Origin: Rhizomys pruinosus
Taxonomy: Eukaryota > Chordata > Mammalia > Rodentia > Spalacidae
Reading direction: 5' to 3'
DNA length: 64,000 nucleotides
Assembly: GCA_009823505.1 (NCBI GenBank)
Contig: VZQC01003035.1
Span: 3,459,452 to 3,523,451 of the forward strand
The notes under the pieces are model-generated. The model was given only the letters and a program-made list of their open reading frames with translations. It ran no database searches and was not told the origin of the DNA. Shown piece by piece: positions 45,599 through 58,100 of the stretch (position 1 is its first letter; each line of letters starts with the position of its first letter). Made by a program: the position numbers and the translations under genes.

Positions 45599-46460
45599 AC
45601 AGCTTCGCTCCTGGTACTTTCCCTAACCAGATTCAAGCAGCCTTCAGGGAACCACGTCTTGTAGTGGTGACTGACCCCAGGGCTGACCACCAGCCCCTCA
45701 CAGAAGCGTCTTATGTCAACCCGCCTACCATTGCTCTGTGTAACACAGATTCTCCTCTGTTCCATGTAAACATTGCCATCCCATGCAACAATAAGGGAGC
45801 TCTTTAAGGGGGTTTGATGTGGATGCTGGCCCAGGAGTTCTGTGCATGTGAGGCACAATCTCCCGTGAGCCCCTGCAGGAGGTCATGCTTGATCTCTTCT
45901 ACAGACACCCTGAAGAGATTGAGAAGGAAGAGAAGGCCACTGCTAAAAAAAGCTATGATGGGGGGGGGGGGCTGGAGAGATGGCTCAGCAGTTAAGAGCG
46001 CCAACTGCTCTTGCAGAGGACCCGGGTTTGATTCCCAGCACCCACATGGCAGCTAAGAACCCTCTGTAACTCCAGTTCCAGGGGAATCCGACACCGTCTT
46101 CTGACCTTCTTGGCATTACATGACACGGGTGCACCAACCTACATGCAGACACTACATTCATACACATAAAAAATAAAAAAATAAAAAAATAAAAAAAAGG
46201 CTGTGACCAAGGAGGAGTTTCCGGGCGAATGGACTGCACCAGGTCCGAGCTCACTGCGGCTCAGCCTGAGGTGGCAGACTGGTCTGAATACAGGCAAGTG
46301 CCCTCTGTACCTTTCCAGCAGTTCCCTACTGAAGACTGGAGTGCCCAGCTGGCCACTGAGAACTGGTCTGCAGCCCCACTGCTCAGGCCACTGAATGGGC
46401 TGGAGCAACCACTGAGTTGTCATGTGTGGTAGACACTTGAGGATGGAAAATAAAGGGTTT
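45597..46460 (+). pseudogene. Rpsa-ps: RPSA (40S ribosomal protein SA / laminin receptor) processed pseudogene
   Basis: The first half (45600-45958) reads close to RPSA from about residue 120: [43 protein letters not shown] and [14 protein letters not shown] at 45805-45807 then breaks the frame, and shifts follow (the MWWML region). After a B2 insertion the match resumes (46199-46440) with VTKEEF, GEWTAP, the QPEVADWSE region and [11 protein letters not shown], each in shifted frames, then a short 3' UTR with AATAAA at 46450. No introns. The 5' part is absent and the copy starts at the edge of the 23-bp minisatellite. The parent is a component of the small ribosomal subunit; this copy is dead. 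Confidence 0.93.
45945..46206 (+). mobile_element. B2 SINE inside the RPSA pseudogene
   Basis: Body 45970-46190 with no 17-bp duplication. AAAAAAAGCTATGA before and AAAAAAAGGCTGTGA after are the diverged target duplication, lying at the RPSA codons for EKAVT. Confidence 0.9.
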
Positions 46461-46466
46461 CGAAAG

Positions 46467-46612
46467 GGAGGGAGGGAAGGGGGAAGAGGAAAGGGGGAAG
46501 AAGGGGGGAAGGGGGAGGGGGAAGAAGGGGGGAGGAAGGAAGGGGAAGGGGAAAGGGGGAGGAATGGAGGAAGGGGAAGGGGAAAGGGGGAGGAAGGGAG
46601 GAAGGGGAAGAA
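46467..46612 (+). repeat. GGGA/GGAA-rich purine tract
   Basis: 146 bp of purine with several runs of four to six G; follows the pseudogene tail and may have grown from it. Confidence 0.93.
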
Positions 46613-46972
46613 AGGCCACTATGCTTAACTGCTGACCCCTCTCTCCAGCCCTCCTTTCTAGAAGCTTTTCATCTCATACACAGATACATATCCATGATAC
46701 ATACACTAAAGCCCATGAGCGTCTGGAAGCCTGGACCCTCCTCCTGCCGTCTGTAGGAAAGGAGGCCCTCAGCACAGGGGAGTGAATGAACGAGTCCAAC
46801 AGGCTTTTGCCCTTTGACTTCTCTAACCGTGGGGATCCTGCTATTGTCAGCTTTGAACAACCTCCTTGTGTAACAAGGGCATCGCAGTGGGTGGCCACCG
46901 CCAGTTTGGTGAGCAGATCTGACAGCAACCTAACAGAAAAGCTCACTTGACAATCTCTTTAGGAAACTCTCG
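46613..46972. other. B2-like scrap, then no recognised feature
   Basis: 46620-46652 (TATGCTTAACTGCTGACCCC, CTCTCCAGCCC) is an antisense B2 head; the rest is unassigned. Confidence 0.5.
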
Positions 46973-47140
46973 GGCAGGGCGTGGTGGTGCACGCCTTTAA
47001 TCCTAGCACTCAGGAGGCAAAGGCAGGCAGATCTTTGTGAGTTCAAGGCCAGCCTGGTCTTCAGAGCGAGGTCCAGGACAGCTGAGGCTACAGGGAGACC
47101 CTGTCTTGAAAAGACAAAAAAAAAAAAAAAAAAGAAAACT
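46973..47140 (+). mobile_element. B1 SINE
   Basis: GGAAACTCTCGGGC before and GAAAACTCTTGG after suggest a target duplication. Confidence 0.88.
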
Positions 47141-47469
47141 CTTGGAAGGAAAAGAACACAGCAGCCAGCAGCTGTCTTTGCTGTTGTTCATTTTGGGTTT
47201 TGTTGTTGTTGTTGTTGGTTTTGTTTCCCAGCCACTGTTCTCTGCCTTTTGAGATTTGGGCATTTACTGAGATGCACTCTCGACTCATTATATTCGGTGT
47301 TCTCAGTACGCACGTCTCATACATATAAGTTAAGGGGCTTACAAACAAAAAGAGGCTCACGATTGCTTTGAAAGTCTCTAGTACCTTTTCTTGGTGCACT
47401 AACTGATGCCATGACTAGTTGGAATTATCCTTCTTGGCTTTTCTTTTGTTTTTGTTTTGTTTTGTTTTT

Positions 47470-47545
47470 AGACAGGATCTCCCTGCAGCCCCAGCCAGCC
47501 TGAAACTTCATATGTAGACCAGACTAGCCTCAATTTCAACTCATT
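47470..47545 (-). mobile_element. B1 fragment
   Basis: Antisense start of a B1 (GACAGGATCTCCCTGCAGCC to GACTAGCCTC) only. Confidence 0.6.
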
Positions 47546-47596
47546 TACAGAAAAGTCCCTGAACTGATTGGTCTTATTGCTGGATTAAAAGAAAGA

Positions 47597-47795
47597 GGGC
47601 TGGGGACGAAGCCCAGTGGCAATGCAAGGCCCTGGATTCCATTTCCAGCACTGTAAAAGAAGAAAAAAATCTTTCAGCTAAGCGTGGTGTCTCAGGTCTG
47701 TAAACCCATCATTAAGTAGGCTAAGACATGAGAATTACCACTAGTTTCTGGCCGGTCTCAGCTAGAGTGAGATCTTGTCTCCAAAAAACCAACCA
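47597..47795 (+). mobile_element. ID-B1 (B4-like) SINE
   Basis: ID head (GGGCTGGGGACGAAGCCCAGTGG) then a B1-like body. Confidence 0.6.
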
Positions 47796-47797
47796 AC

Positions 47798-47998
47798 TAG
47801 GCCAGGTGTGGTGGCACACATCTTTAATCCTAGCACTCAGGAAGCAAGAGGCAGGCATATCTCTGTGAGTTCAAGGCCAGCCTTGTCTACATATGGAGTT
47901 CCAGGCTAGCTGCAGCTACAGGAAGACCCTGTCTCAGAAAGACCAAAACCAAACCAAACCAAACCAAAACAAACAAACAAAAAAACCAACCAACTAAC
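47798..47998 (+). mobile_element. B1 SINE with (AACC/AAAC)n tail
   Basis: Body to 47940, then AACCAAACC units. Confidence 0.8.
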
Positions 47999-48265
47999 CA
48001 AACGAACAGAGGAGCTAGTCCAATGAGAGTGCAGGGAAACGAGGGCAGTTCCAAGAATTATCTAACTCGCTGACACAAAACATGGGCAGTAACGTTAAGA
48101 GGGTAAATGACGAAATCATAATTCAAATTGATTTTTAATACTGGAACACTGGGAATGTGAGAGACATTGTGTCTTGTTAAAAAGACTTGAGAAGTGAGGG
48201 GGCATCCATGACTCACACACATAAAATAAAAAAGAATCAGAATGACAGGAATAGAGAGATTAAAA

Positions 48266-48446
48266 AAAATAATTTTTAATTTTATGTGTATGAGTATCTT
48301 GCTCTCACATATGTACACATTAAGTGTACCAGTGTCCTGCAATGCCCACAGAGGCCAGAAGAGAGAGTCGATCCCTTGAAACTGGAGTTACAGATGGCTG
48401 TTAGCCACCAGGTGAGGGCTGAGAACCGGGTCCACCTCTCCAGCCC
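48266..48446 (-). mobile_element. B2/B3 SINE, head shortened
   Basis: The GCTCTT...GAACCATC segment is missing before TCTCCAGCCCC. Confidence 0.75.
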
Positions 48447-48479
48447 CCACTCCATGGTCAGCGCAACAGTGCAGGACAA

Positions 48480-49112
48480 GACTTCTGGGTGTCCCCGGCT
48501 CAGGGGAAGGCTGCGGACCGGCGGACGCCACGCGGCTCGGCGGCCGGGATGGACGGCCCTCTGCCTTCAGGAGGGCTCGGTGTCGACGTTAATCACGCGA
48601 ACAGCTGTGGTCTGGCTTTCCACGCACTTAGACCGGCAGCAGTGCGGCTGAGCTGAGCACCAAGAGATGCGGGAGCCCCAGGCTGAGTCTTCCTCCTACT
48701 CTGTCTCTCGCCCTGACCGCGGCGAACCCCAAGACACAGAAAGGCCCTGGTTCCCCCGGAAGTTTGCTTGGCTCAGGGCGGGTTTCCAGCGACCATCACG
48801 GTAACCTGGAAGCCTTCCATCGCCCGAGGAGGATTTAACCTCCTCGCCCCTCCAAGCTCACCGGGTTCCCGCAACTCTTGGCGGCTGACCTCTCATAGGG
48901 GGCGCTGTGGAACCCGGACAGCGCGTATCGGATGCGGGGGCTGCGCTCGGCGGACATTCCGGAAGTGACGCACCCTGCCCCTCATAGGCCAAAATCTAGG
49001 TCGCCCCGTAGCGGAAGTCCCGTCAGTCTTTCTCCCAGGTCTCCACGTGCATGCCGCCGCCGGCATGGCGCACTACAACTTCAAGAAGATTACCGTGGTT
49101 CCGTCCGCCAAG
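48480..49112 (+). promoter_or_regulatory. CpG-rich promoter of GTPBP4
   Basis: CpG density rises sharply from 48490 and falls after 49400, unlike the rest of the window. Near the start codon are CCGGAAGTGACG at 48959-48970 (an ETS/GABP site fused to a CRE-like half site) and GCGGAAGT at 49011-49018. A pyrimidine stretch (TCTTTCTCCC, 49027-49036) resembles a 5'TOP-type start, which would suit a ribosome-assembly gene. There is no TATA box. The start site is inferred. The window does not show whether the island also serves a minus-strand gene. Confidence 0.75.
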
Positions 49113-52100
49113 GTAGGAATGACACAGGGCGGCCCCTTTGTCTCCCCTTTCCTTGCCATGTCTCCAGGGAAGGTCCAGGCCTGGAGCCCTGGAGCCCGGA
49201 GAGGGCGACCCCCTAGGTCCGCCCAATCCCACTTGCTAGGCTTTGTCGGCGATACCCCGAGATGAGGCCCACTGTAAATCACACGTCTCCCCCTAGGCCA
49301 GGGGTCCCCCAGACCCAGCGTCCTTCCAAGACCACAAAGCCCCTTGAGAAACTGACTCCTGGTAAGGCCTGCCGAGGCGACGAAGTGTATTATGGGTGGG
49401 CGGTGGCCATCGTGAGGTCCTCAGTGGGGAGCTTCGCGCGACTCCTGCATTAGGATTCTGAGATCAACATAGCCCGAGTCTCCTGTCAGTAAAATCTGGT
49501 TCGTTGCTGTCACAGTTGGTTGTTGAACTTAAGGTAAGTGTAGTCAGGTCAAATCTGTATAATGTAGCAAGATAACGCTCCAAAAGTGTCAAGTTGTTGA
49601 GATTGCTGTTTGTACGTGGACACCTCCAGTATGAGTCTTAGCTAGGTGAAAGGGCTTCGGGGATACACGTGTTTCTGGGCGAGACCTCGGACGCTGAACT
49701 GGGGATCAATTCAGAGAAGGAACTGCTGCACTTAAGACTTGGTGCAATGTGAACATTTCCAGTGTTTCCTTTCCCTAATGATTTTGTCTTGGAAAGTTAT
49801 GAAGGGCTAGTATTTTTCATTCTTGACACAGAATTGTGTCATTTCTTCCTTTTGCTGACAATCATTCCCGTGCATCCCTCACCAGATTGTAATATTTGGG
49901 AAGAAGTTATATGTAGGAATCACAGTTTACATTTTAAGTCTTCATGATATTTTAATCACTTCTCAAGTGTGTAGAAGGAATTTGTGCATAGTTTTTATTT
50001 CATTTAAATAAAGCTCATTGAATCATACGGATTTTGTTAATATAATTAGTGGAAAAATTTTAAAGTATATTACTACAGAATGCATCTTCTTTTGTCCTAA
50101 ATGAGATTTGTTTCTAGATTAAAAAATGAGTTTATATATGTGTAAAAGATGAATGGTGGTAGTCCTTTTGTGGTTGGAAGTAAAAATTCAATGTGAAAAA
50201 TATGGGACAGTTTGTCATAAAAGATATTTATCTTGTGTATGCCAGGTCCTGTCTGTATAGAAATGTATAAGACAAAGCACCTACTTCTTTAAAAGTCATT
50301 GTCTAAAAGGATAAATAGAACCACTTATAGCCACACTAGAAATACAAAAATTGTTACAACAGAGGAATACACAACATAGGCAGTTTGCCCTCTGTGTGCT
50401 CCAAATCCAGATTCATCTGTTTGACAGACTGAATACACTGTTTGAAAACTGCATCTATATTGAGTGTGTACAGACTTTAAGAGAATTCTCTGTATGTACT
50501 GTTATAGCTGTTTTAATAGCATTTATGTTGTATTAGGTGTTGTAATCTAGAAATTAAAAAGTGTATGGCAGATGTGTGTAGATTCTATGCTACTTTATAT
50601 AATGAACTCGAGCATCTGTGTATTTTGGTGGAGAGAAGGAGCCTAATCCCTCCATAAATACCAAGGATTAGGAACAATACAAGAGTATAATGGTGAATAG
50701 GTGAGTCTGAGGAGACTTTCTGAAGTAGGTGACTTTTGAACTAACTCCTTAAGGATATGAGGATCATTGGGAAAAGAGTAGAGGAACTCTCGTGGAGTGA
50801 CACGAGTGTGAACATTTGCACTTTTCATACTTGACAGATACTACCTGTTTACTTTTTTCTGTCACTGAAGTCTTTGAAGGACAGTGTCTTCATTATTTTA
50901 TCGACAGCACTTAAATACCCCTGCCATCCTTTGTAGTAAGTGATCAGAATTGTTAAGGGATGAAAGTATTCAAGGGAAAATAAAATAAAACAACTTTATG
51001 TGTTTGGATAAAAGTGATTGAGAGAACACGAGGTTGGAGAAGGGTCCGCCATCCCCATATACTGGGGAATGACTGCAAACATCTCTTAAGTCCTCAAATA
51101 ATTGCTTTACATACTGTTTAACAGTAGGCTTTAGTTTTACTCATTTTACATCCTTTTAAAGTCAAAGAATGCTACGTATTAAAATTGAAGAGCTATGTCT
51201 TTTTCTTTAGTATTTTTTCTGATTTATTCTTTAGTTACCTTACTTTATTCTTAGATATTCGAAAGATAAAATAGCATCAGAAAAGCATGGGGTAAAATTT
51301 GCTTCAACTATTTGGCAAGTATTTATTTATTTATTTATTTATTTATTTTTTTTGGTATTTTCGAGACAGAGTTTCCCTGTAGCCCCAGCTGTCCTGGAAC
51401 TCGCTCTGTAGACCAGGCTGGCCTTGAACGCACAAAGATCCGCCTGCCTCTGCCTCCCAAGTGCTAGGATTAAAGGCGTGCGCCACCACGCTCGGCTGGC
51501 AAGTATTTCTATAAAGATTGAGTTAGAAAAGGTAAAATTTGTAGTTTAAGATAGGTACCAGTGGGGGCTGGAGAGATGGCCTAGCGGTTAAGAGTGCCAC
51601 TGACCGCTCTTGCAGAGGACCCGGGTTCGATCCCGAGCACCCACATGGCGGCTGAGAACTGTCTTTGACTCCAGTTCCAGGGGAATCCGACGCCCTGCCC
51701 TCTTCTGACCTTCGCAGCATTGCACGACACGGGTGCACAAACCTACATGCAGACAGTACATTCATAAAAAACACATAAAAAACAAATAAAATTAAAAAAA
51801 AGAAAAGATCAGTTAAATTAAAAAAAAAAAAAAGTACCAGTGTTAGAGATTAGTGTCTTGCAGTTATAAGCAAGAGATGAAGAGTAAATGTTTGTTTTTT
51901 TTACTTTTTTTTTTCACATAAATTTATTTTTATTTTTTTATCAAATCTAGACCCATGTCCCCCCCATTCCCCCTCCCCACCAGAGCTCATGCATTCTGCC
52001 AAACATGCTTTTCATCTCTTTTTCAGTCTTTCTCAATATTCTCCATGAGGAAGTTGACTGTTTTGAGCAGAAAAGAGTAAATGTTTGAATTGTACCTTAT

Positions 52101-52131
52101 TTTCTTTAATTGCAGGACTTCATTGACCTGA
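49051..52131 (+). CDS. Upstream overlapping open frame of GTPBP4 (spliced, 25 codons)
   Basis: An ATG at 49051, 14 nt before the GTPBP4 start and in another frame, continues to 49112, crosses the first intron and ends at TGA 52129-52131 in exon 2. Its context is poor (T at -3, C at +4), whereas the main ATG has G at -3 and G at +4. Leaky scanning would be expected. It matters only if transcription starts upstream of 49051. Confidence 0.35.
49065..49112 (+). CDS. Gtpbp4: GTPBP4 coding exon 1 (residues 1-16)
   Basis: [16 protein letters not shown]; ends AAG|GTAGGA, phase 0. The alternative GTG at 49047 in the same frame is ignored because the ATG matches the family start. Confidence 0.97.
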
Positions 52132-55100
52132 CATTATCGAAGACCCAACGAAAGACTCCAACGGTTATTCATAAGCATTACCAAATTCATCGCATTAGAC
52201 ATTTTTATATGAGAAAAGTCAAATTTACTCAACAGAATTACCATGACAGACTCTCACAAATTCTAACAGATTTTCCCAAATTGGATGTAAGTGACATATA
52301 TGGTTATGTAAATGTAAGCCTTCAGAGAATCAGTGTTTAGCCATCTGATGTCATTTGACAGAGAAGGAAACAATTACTTTGTTAGAGTTACTCAGTAATT
52401 CAGTGACAAAGCTAGTTTTGGGATCTAGGTTTTTTGAATCCTTAGTGTTCTTCATTTGCTCTGACTGAATTACCTCAGTCCTGAAGCTGTCTTCCCAGGT
52501 TTTCTTTGTAGTCTCTGGGCTTGCCAGGGCCAGCCATAGCTTAAATGAAAGCTGTAGATTGCACACTCAGGAACTCAGGATTCTTGGAGGCTTTAAGCTT
52601 GTCCAAACTTCATCTCCTCCCTGCGGCTGAGGCTTTTTCTTCTGGGCTCAGTAGTCAGTGACTACAGTATTATGATCTTGTTACTTCATCACGGACAGTG
52701 GTCAGTTCGTCTCTGACAGTTTCCTTAACTGACAAGAAGGGATAGCACAGAGAGTTGTGAACAAAGCTGAAAGCCTTGCTCTGCCCAGATTGCTATTCAC
52801 TTGCTTATATAGCTTCAGAAGCAAGAGCTGCGTGGCAGAGCCTGTTAACAAGTCTTCTGATTCTCTGTAGGATTGCATAGTCGCAAGGTTATTTGTGGTT
52901 GTGGCAGATGTGGGGATTCACAGTCTTTATAGCCTACATTAGCCATTGCCCCCAGAATGGTCCTGGAGGTGAGTAAGGCAGAGAGAAGACTTGGGTTTGC
53001 AGGCACTTTGTTCTTTTATATTTAAAAAAGTAATGATGGCTTCTTTTTAAGGGACAGAAATGTATAGACTATAAAGAGTATTTTTTTTTTGAATAAAACT
53101 GTTTTATGTTTCTTTTTTTTTTTCACATAAATTTATTTATTTATTTATTTTTAACAAATCTAGACCCGTGTTCCTGCTCATTCCCCCACCCCGCCAGAGC
53201 TCATGCATTCTGCCAGACATGCTTTCCATCTCTTAGTCATTCTCAATATTTTCCATGGGGAAGTTGACTGTTTTGAGCAGAAGTTCACTGTTTCAGTCAG
53301 TTCTTTGATGCAGTCTTTTCTGTTGTTGTTGTTTCCAAAATGCGTTATGCCCAACTGCTTTGGACAAAAGCTCAGGGGGCCCTATACAAGAAATACTTAC
53401 AATTGGGTAATTGGCACTAGCATCCACAGATGAGGGATACCATTCGTCGTTTGTTTTTCTAGGACTGTGTTACTTCACTCAGCATGAAGAGTATTTTAAA
53501 TGGGAAATGTGATTTTATTAAGGAATATATTTTATTTATTTATTTATTTTTTTGTCTTTTCGAGACAGGGTCTCCTTGTAGCCCCAGCTGTCCTGGAACT
53601 CACTCTGTAGACCAGGCTGGCCTTGAACTCACAAAGATCCTCCTGCCTCTGCCTCCTGAGTGCTAGGATTAAAGGCATGTGCCACCACGCCCGGCTAAGC
53701 AATATATTTTAAAATAGCATCCTTGTGGTTCTTTATATATCACTTCTTTTTCATTGTTGATTTTGGTTCTTTTTCATTTTTTGTTGTTGTTTTCTTTTAG
53801 AGACACTCTGCCTGTAGCCACAGCTGGCCTGGAACTCGCTGTGTAGACCAGGCTAGTTTCCATTTCACAGAGATCCACCTATTGCCTTCCTAGTGCTGGA
53901 ATTAAAGGCCTGTACCATCACACCCTAGTGCTGGGATTAAAGGCCTGTACCATCACACCCTAGTGCTGGGATTAAAGGCCTGTACCATCACACCCTAGTG
54001 CTGGGATTAAAGGCCTACACCATCACACACTGTCATTATTTTTTTTTATACATTAGAGATGGGAGAGTTCAGTGTGTTAAGCATTCTATTCCTACTGCCT
54101 AGTAACAATCTAACCCACCGTTACTACTCAGATGGATAACATTTTCAAAGTCGTCATTCACTGAATACATATATGCCAGGTACATGTCTAAGCACTAGAG
54201 ATAGAGTAGTAATAAAGGTTCATCTTTGACTGAGGTGGTGACTTGGGTGGAGGTTGGAGGATCTTGAGTTCTTTGTCATCCTGGGAAGCATTAATGAGAC
54301 TCCTAAAAACCCACAAAATATATTAATATATTTTTTTTTTTTTTTGGAAGATTCTGGAAGTTAAAAACAACAATTCTTATCCTCATTGTAGTGGGGTAGC
54401 AAACATAAGAATACTAATATTGCTACATTATTGAAGTTCAGTCACGGGACTAAGAAGTGTCTAAGGCTGATGGTGCACGCCTTTAATCCCAGTACTCAGG
54501 TGGCCTCAAACTCACGAGTTTGAGGCCAGTCTGGTCTACCTTGTGAGACCCTGTCTCAGTACCCCCTCCCCACCCACATAGTGTTTGTGAATCCTGTAGG
54601 CAAGGAAAGGAAGCGTCTAAGATAGTGGGAGAAGAAAGGGGACTTGGCAGCTGGGGCTTCGTGGTGACTTAAGTTCACCAGGCTCTAGATGGGGTTTGAA
54701 TGGAAAGTAAAAGTAAAAAGTCCCTTCCCAGCATTTAGCAGCATCTGCTTGGTTCTTTGGTATAGGGGAGGGCGGGTGTGTGGGGGGCACTGCAGTAGAC
54801 TAAAGGAGGGGTGGACTGCAGTAGACTAAAGGAGGGGTGGCTAGAAGAGGAGACTTCGCTTTAGAGCTGGAGGTGTGAGGAAAGAGGAAAAGGAGATTAT
54901 TCTCCATGTATTGGTTACATAAGGCTGAGAAATTGTTGAACCAAAATGACAGCTGTGCATTTCATTTGTGTGTTTTAGGATATCCATCCGTTTTATGCTG
55001 ACTTGATGAATATTCTCTATGATAAGGATCATTACAAGTTGGCTCTAGGACAAATAAATATTGCCAAAAATTTGGTGGACAAGTAAGGCATTTTCTTTTT

Positions 55101-58100
55101 ATAGTGTCTGTCTTTTAAGTTGTTATCAAAAATGAAAAACTTAAACATTTGTTATTTTCTAAGTGTTGCTAAAGACTATGTGCGGCTTATGAAGTATGGT
55201 GATTCTCTGTACCGCTGTAAGCAGCTGAAGCGCGCCGCCCTGGGGCGAATGTGCACCATTATCAAGAGACAGAGGCAGAGTTTGGAGTATTTGGAGCAAG
55301 GTACTTGTTACACATAAGCAGAAATTAGTTTTAATGTGTTCTTTGATGCTTGAGACTTATTCTTTAAGATTTGTGAACTTTGGAGATGATAGAATCATTT
55401 TTTTTTTTCTAGCCTAACAACTGCAAATTGTAATAGGCTCATTATTGAAAAGTTTCATAGCAGGTATGCTTGTAAATTAATAGTAATGCTTAGGAAATAC
55501 GTGTTTAAAACATTTAATAAGTACATGGGAATCTTGGAGAAATACGGGAAAAAATTAAACCACAGTTTTACCTAAATTTTTTTTAATTTTTAATTTTTGT
55601 TGTTTTGAGAGAGTGTCACTTATGTAGCCCTGGCCGGCCTGGAACTCACTATGTAGACCAGGCTAGCCTCAAAACTCAGAGATCTGTCTGCCTCTGCCAC
55701 TTGTGTGCTGAGAGTAAAGGTGTTTTTTATATAATTTTATTATTTAACAGGATAGTTTCTGAGTTAAGGTAGAATTTCATGGCAAAAAAATCACTTGCCA
55801 TACTATTTTCATACAATGTGTGTGCTGGCTCCCGTAATTTCTGGAAATTGAACCTAGGGCCTTGCCAAGCCGGGCAGGTGCTCTCACCACCAGGCTGTGT
55901 TCCCAGCCCTGCACATTGTTTTGATTTGTTTGGCTTTGCTCTCTTTCCCTTCTGAAATGATTGGGAAAGATTCTTTGAAAGTGATTTCCCAGCTGGGCGC
56001 GGTGGCGCACGCCTTTAATCCTAGCACTTGGGAGGCAGAGGCAGGTGGATCTCTGTGAGTTCAAGGCCAGCCTGGTCTACAGAGTGAGTTCCAGGACAGC
56101 TGGAACTACAGGGAGACCCTGTCTCCAAAATACAAAAAAAAAAAAAAGTGTTTTCCCATAGATCTGTGGGCTTCTCAGCCCCGTGGTGCCAGGCTGGAGC
56201 TGTGTTGGTGTTACTGATAAGGCAACCAAGTGCAAGTAGTTCATGCAGCCAGCATCTTTACAGCATGCATGCTTCAGAATACACTACTGTCCAAATAATT
56301 TCACTGATAATTATCTGGACACTTTTTTTTTTTGGTCTTTTCGAGACAGGGTCTCCCTGTAGCCCCAGCTGTCCTGGAACTCACATTGTAGACCAGGCTG
56401 GCCTTGAACTCACAAAGATCCGCCTGCCTCTGCCTCCCAAGTGCTAGGACTAAAGGCGTGTGCCACCACGCCCGGCATCTGGACACTTTTTGGAATGTGC
56501 TCTTGGTCCTACTTCTTGGTGAAGCAATATTTGGAAAATACTGTTGTATACACCTGTGTATACTATTAGTACTGACAATTATTGTTTGTTTTCACCTATA
56601 TTTTCTTCATCACTTTTACATTATAAAGTCACAGGCCTGGTTTTTTGGCCTATAGTCCCCACTCCTTAGGAGCTTGAGGTAGGAGGATTGTAAGTTGAAG
56701 GCCTGTCTGGGTGAGAGTGAGTTCAGAAGCCAGCTGTAGTCAGACCGTGTCTCAAAATAAAAGTAAAGAGAGGGCTGGGGGCATAGCTCAGTGAGAGAAG
56801 ACTTTCCTGGTGTGGCGTTAGGCCCTAGGTTCACATCCAGTGTGTCCTGCCTCTGCAAAAGAAGTTATAGTGAGGACTTCGAGCCATTCTAGTGCATTAA
56901 TGTAGCCATGAGCCTAGAGCATAATCAAGTTGAAAAGAAATTTCAAACAGACTTTAAATTCTGAGTTCTTTGCTTTTAAATTGGGAAATATTATTATGTA
57001 TTTAAATTTAACTCTTTATAGTGCGTCAACATTTATCCCGGCTGCCAACCATTGATCCAAATACAAGAACTCTGCTTTTGTGTGGATATCCAAATGTTGG
57101 GAAGTCCAGCTTCATTAATAAGGTAGGTCTACTTTTTAGGATTTGATTTAGGATGAGCTTGGGAGATTTAGCTCAATTGTCTGCACCTAGACTTACATAG
57201 CTATTATGGGAGCCATTACTTTTTTTTGGTCTTTTCGAGACAGGGTCTCCCTGTAGTCCCAGCTGTCCTGGAGCTCACTCTGTAGACCAGGCTGGCCTTG
57301 AACTCACAAAGATCCGCCTGCCTCTGTCTCCCAAGTGCTAGGATTAAAGGCGTGCGCCTACTACGCCGGCTTCTTGGCCTCTTATTTTTTTTTTTTTTTT
57401 TTTTAATTTATTTCTGTATGTGTTATGATGTACTGTCTGCATGCAGGTCTGTGCACCTGTGTCGTGCAATGCCGCAGAGGTTAGAAGAGGGTGTCGGATT
57501 CCCCTGGAACTGGAGTTCTCCTGGAATTGGAGTTTCAGACGGTTCTTGGCCGCCATGTGGGTGCTGGGGATCGAACCCGGGTCCTCTGCAAGAGCGGTCG
57601 GCGCTCTTAACCGCTAGGCCATCTCTCTAGCCCCGGAGCCATTACTTTTGATTCTTGTACGTGACCTATAATTTCTAAGGACTAAGTTTGTATTTGTTGA
57701 CTGATGCATAGCTTTTCATGCTAGTATTATATTTGCTTGCTCATTCTGGAAATGTTCATGCCAGGTGGTGTTCACTGAGCTAGAGCCTGTCTCGTCTTGA
57801 AGCTGCTTAGGTTGTCTGTCACCTTGGGGTTGTGTCAACCTCCATGTGGGCTGTAAGGTCCAATGCGATGGTCATTTTCTGAGCTATTTTTTCCTGCGAC
57901 AGGTTCTCATCATGCATCCCAGGCTGGCACTGAGCTTGTGATCCCCTGCCTCTGCCTCAAGAGTACTGAGATTACAAATTTGGGCTACCGTGCCTTGGGC
58001 TGAGTCAGTCTTTACTTGAGTAGAATCAGTACATTCTAAGTGTAACATTTAAGTAACTAAATAATGTGGTACTTGTGGATGTGTTAGGGCTTAGCTAGTA

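Noticed and set aside
45205..45858. 217-codon open frame on the minus strand, and similar long frames on both strands across 45167-45565
   Set aside because: Produced by the 23-bp tandem repeat, whose period makes all frames equivalent, joined to the antisense of the RPSA pseudogene.
49047..49265. GTG start giving six extra residues before the GTPBP4 methionine
   Set aside because: The ATG at 49065 has good context and matches the family's N terminus.
55120..55317. 65-codon frame read straight through the exon 4 border
   Set aside because: Its first residues come from intron 3 and its last from intron 4; splice sites define 55164-55300.
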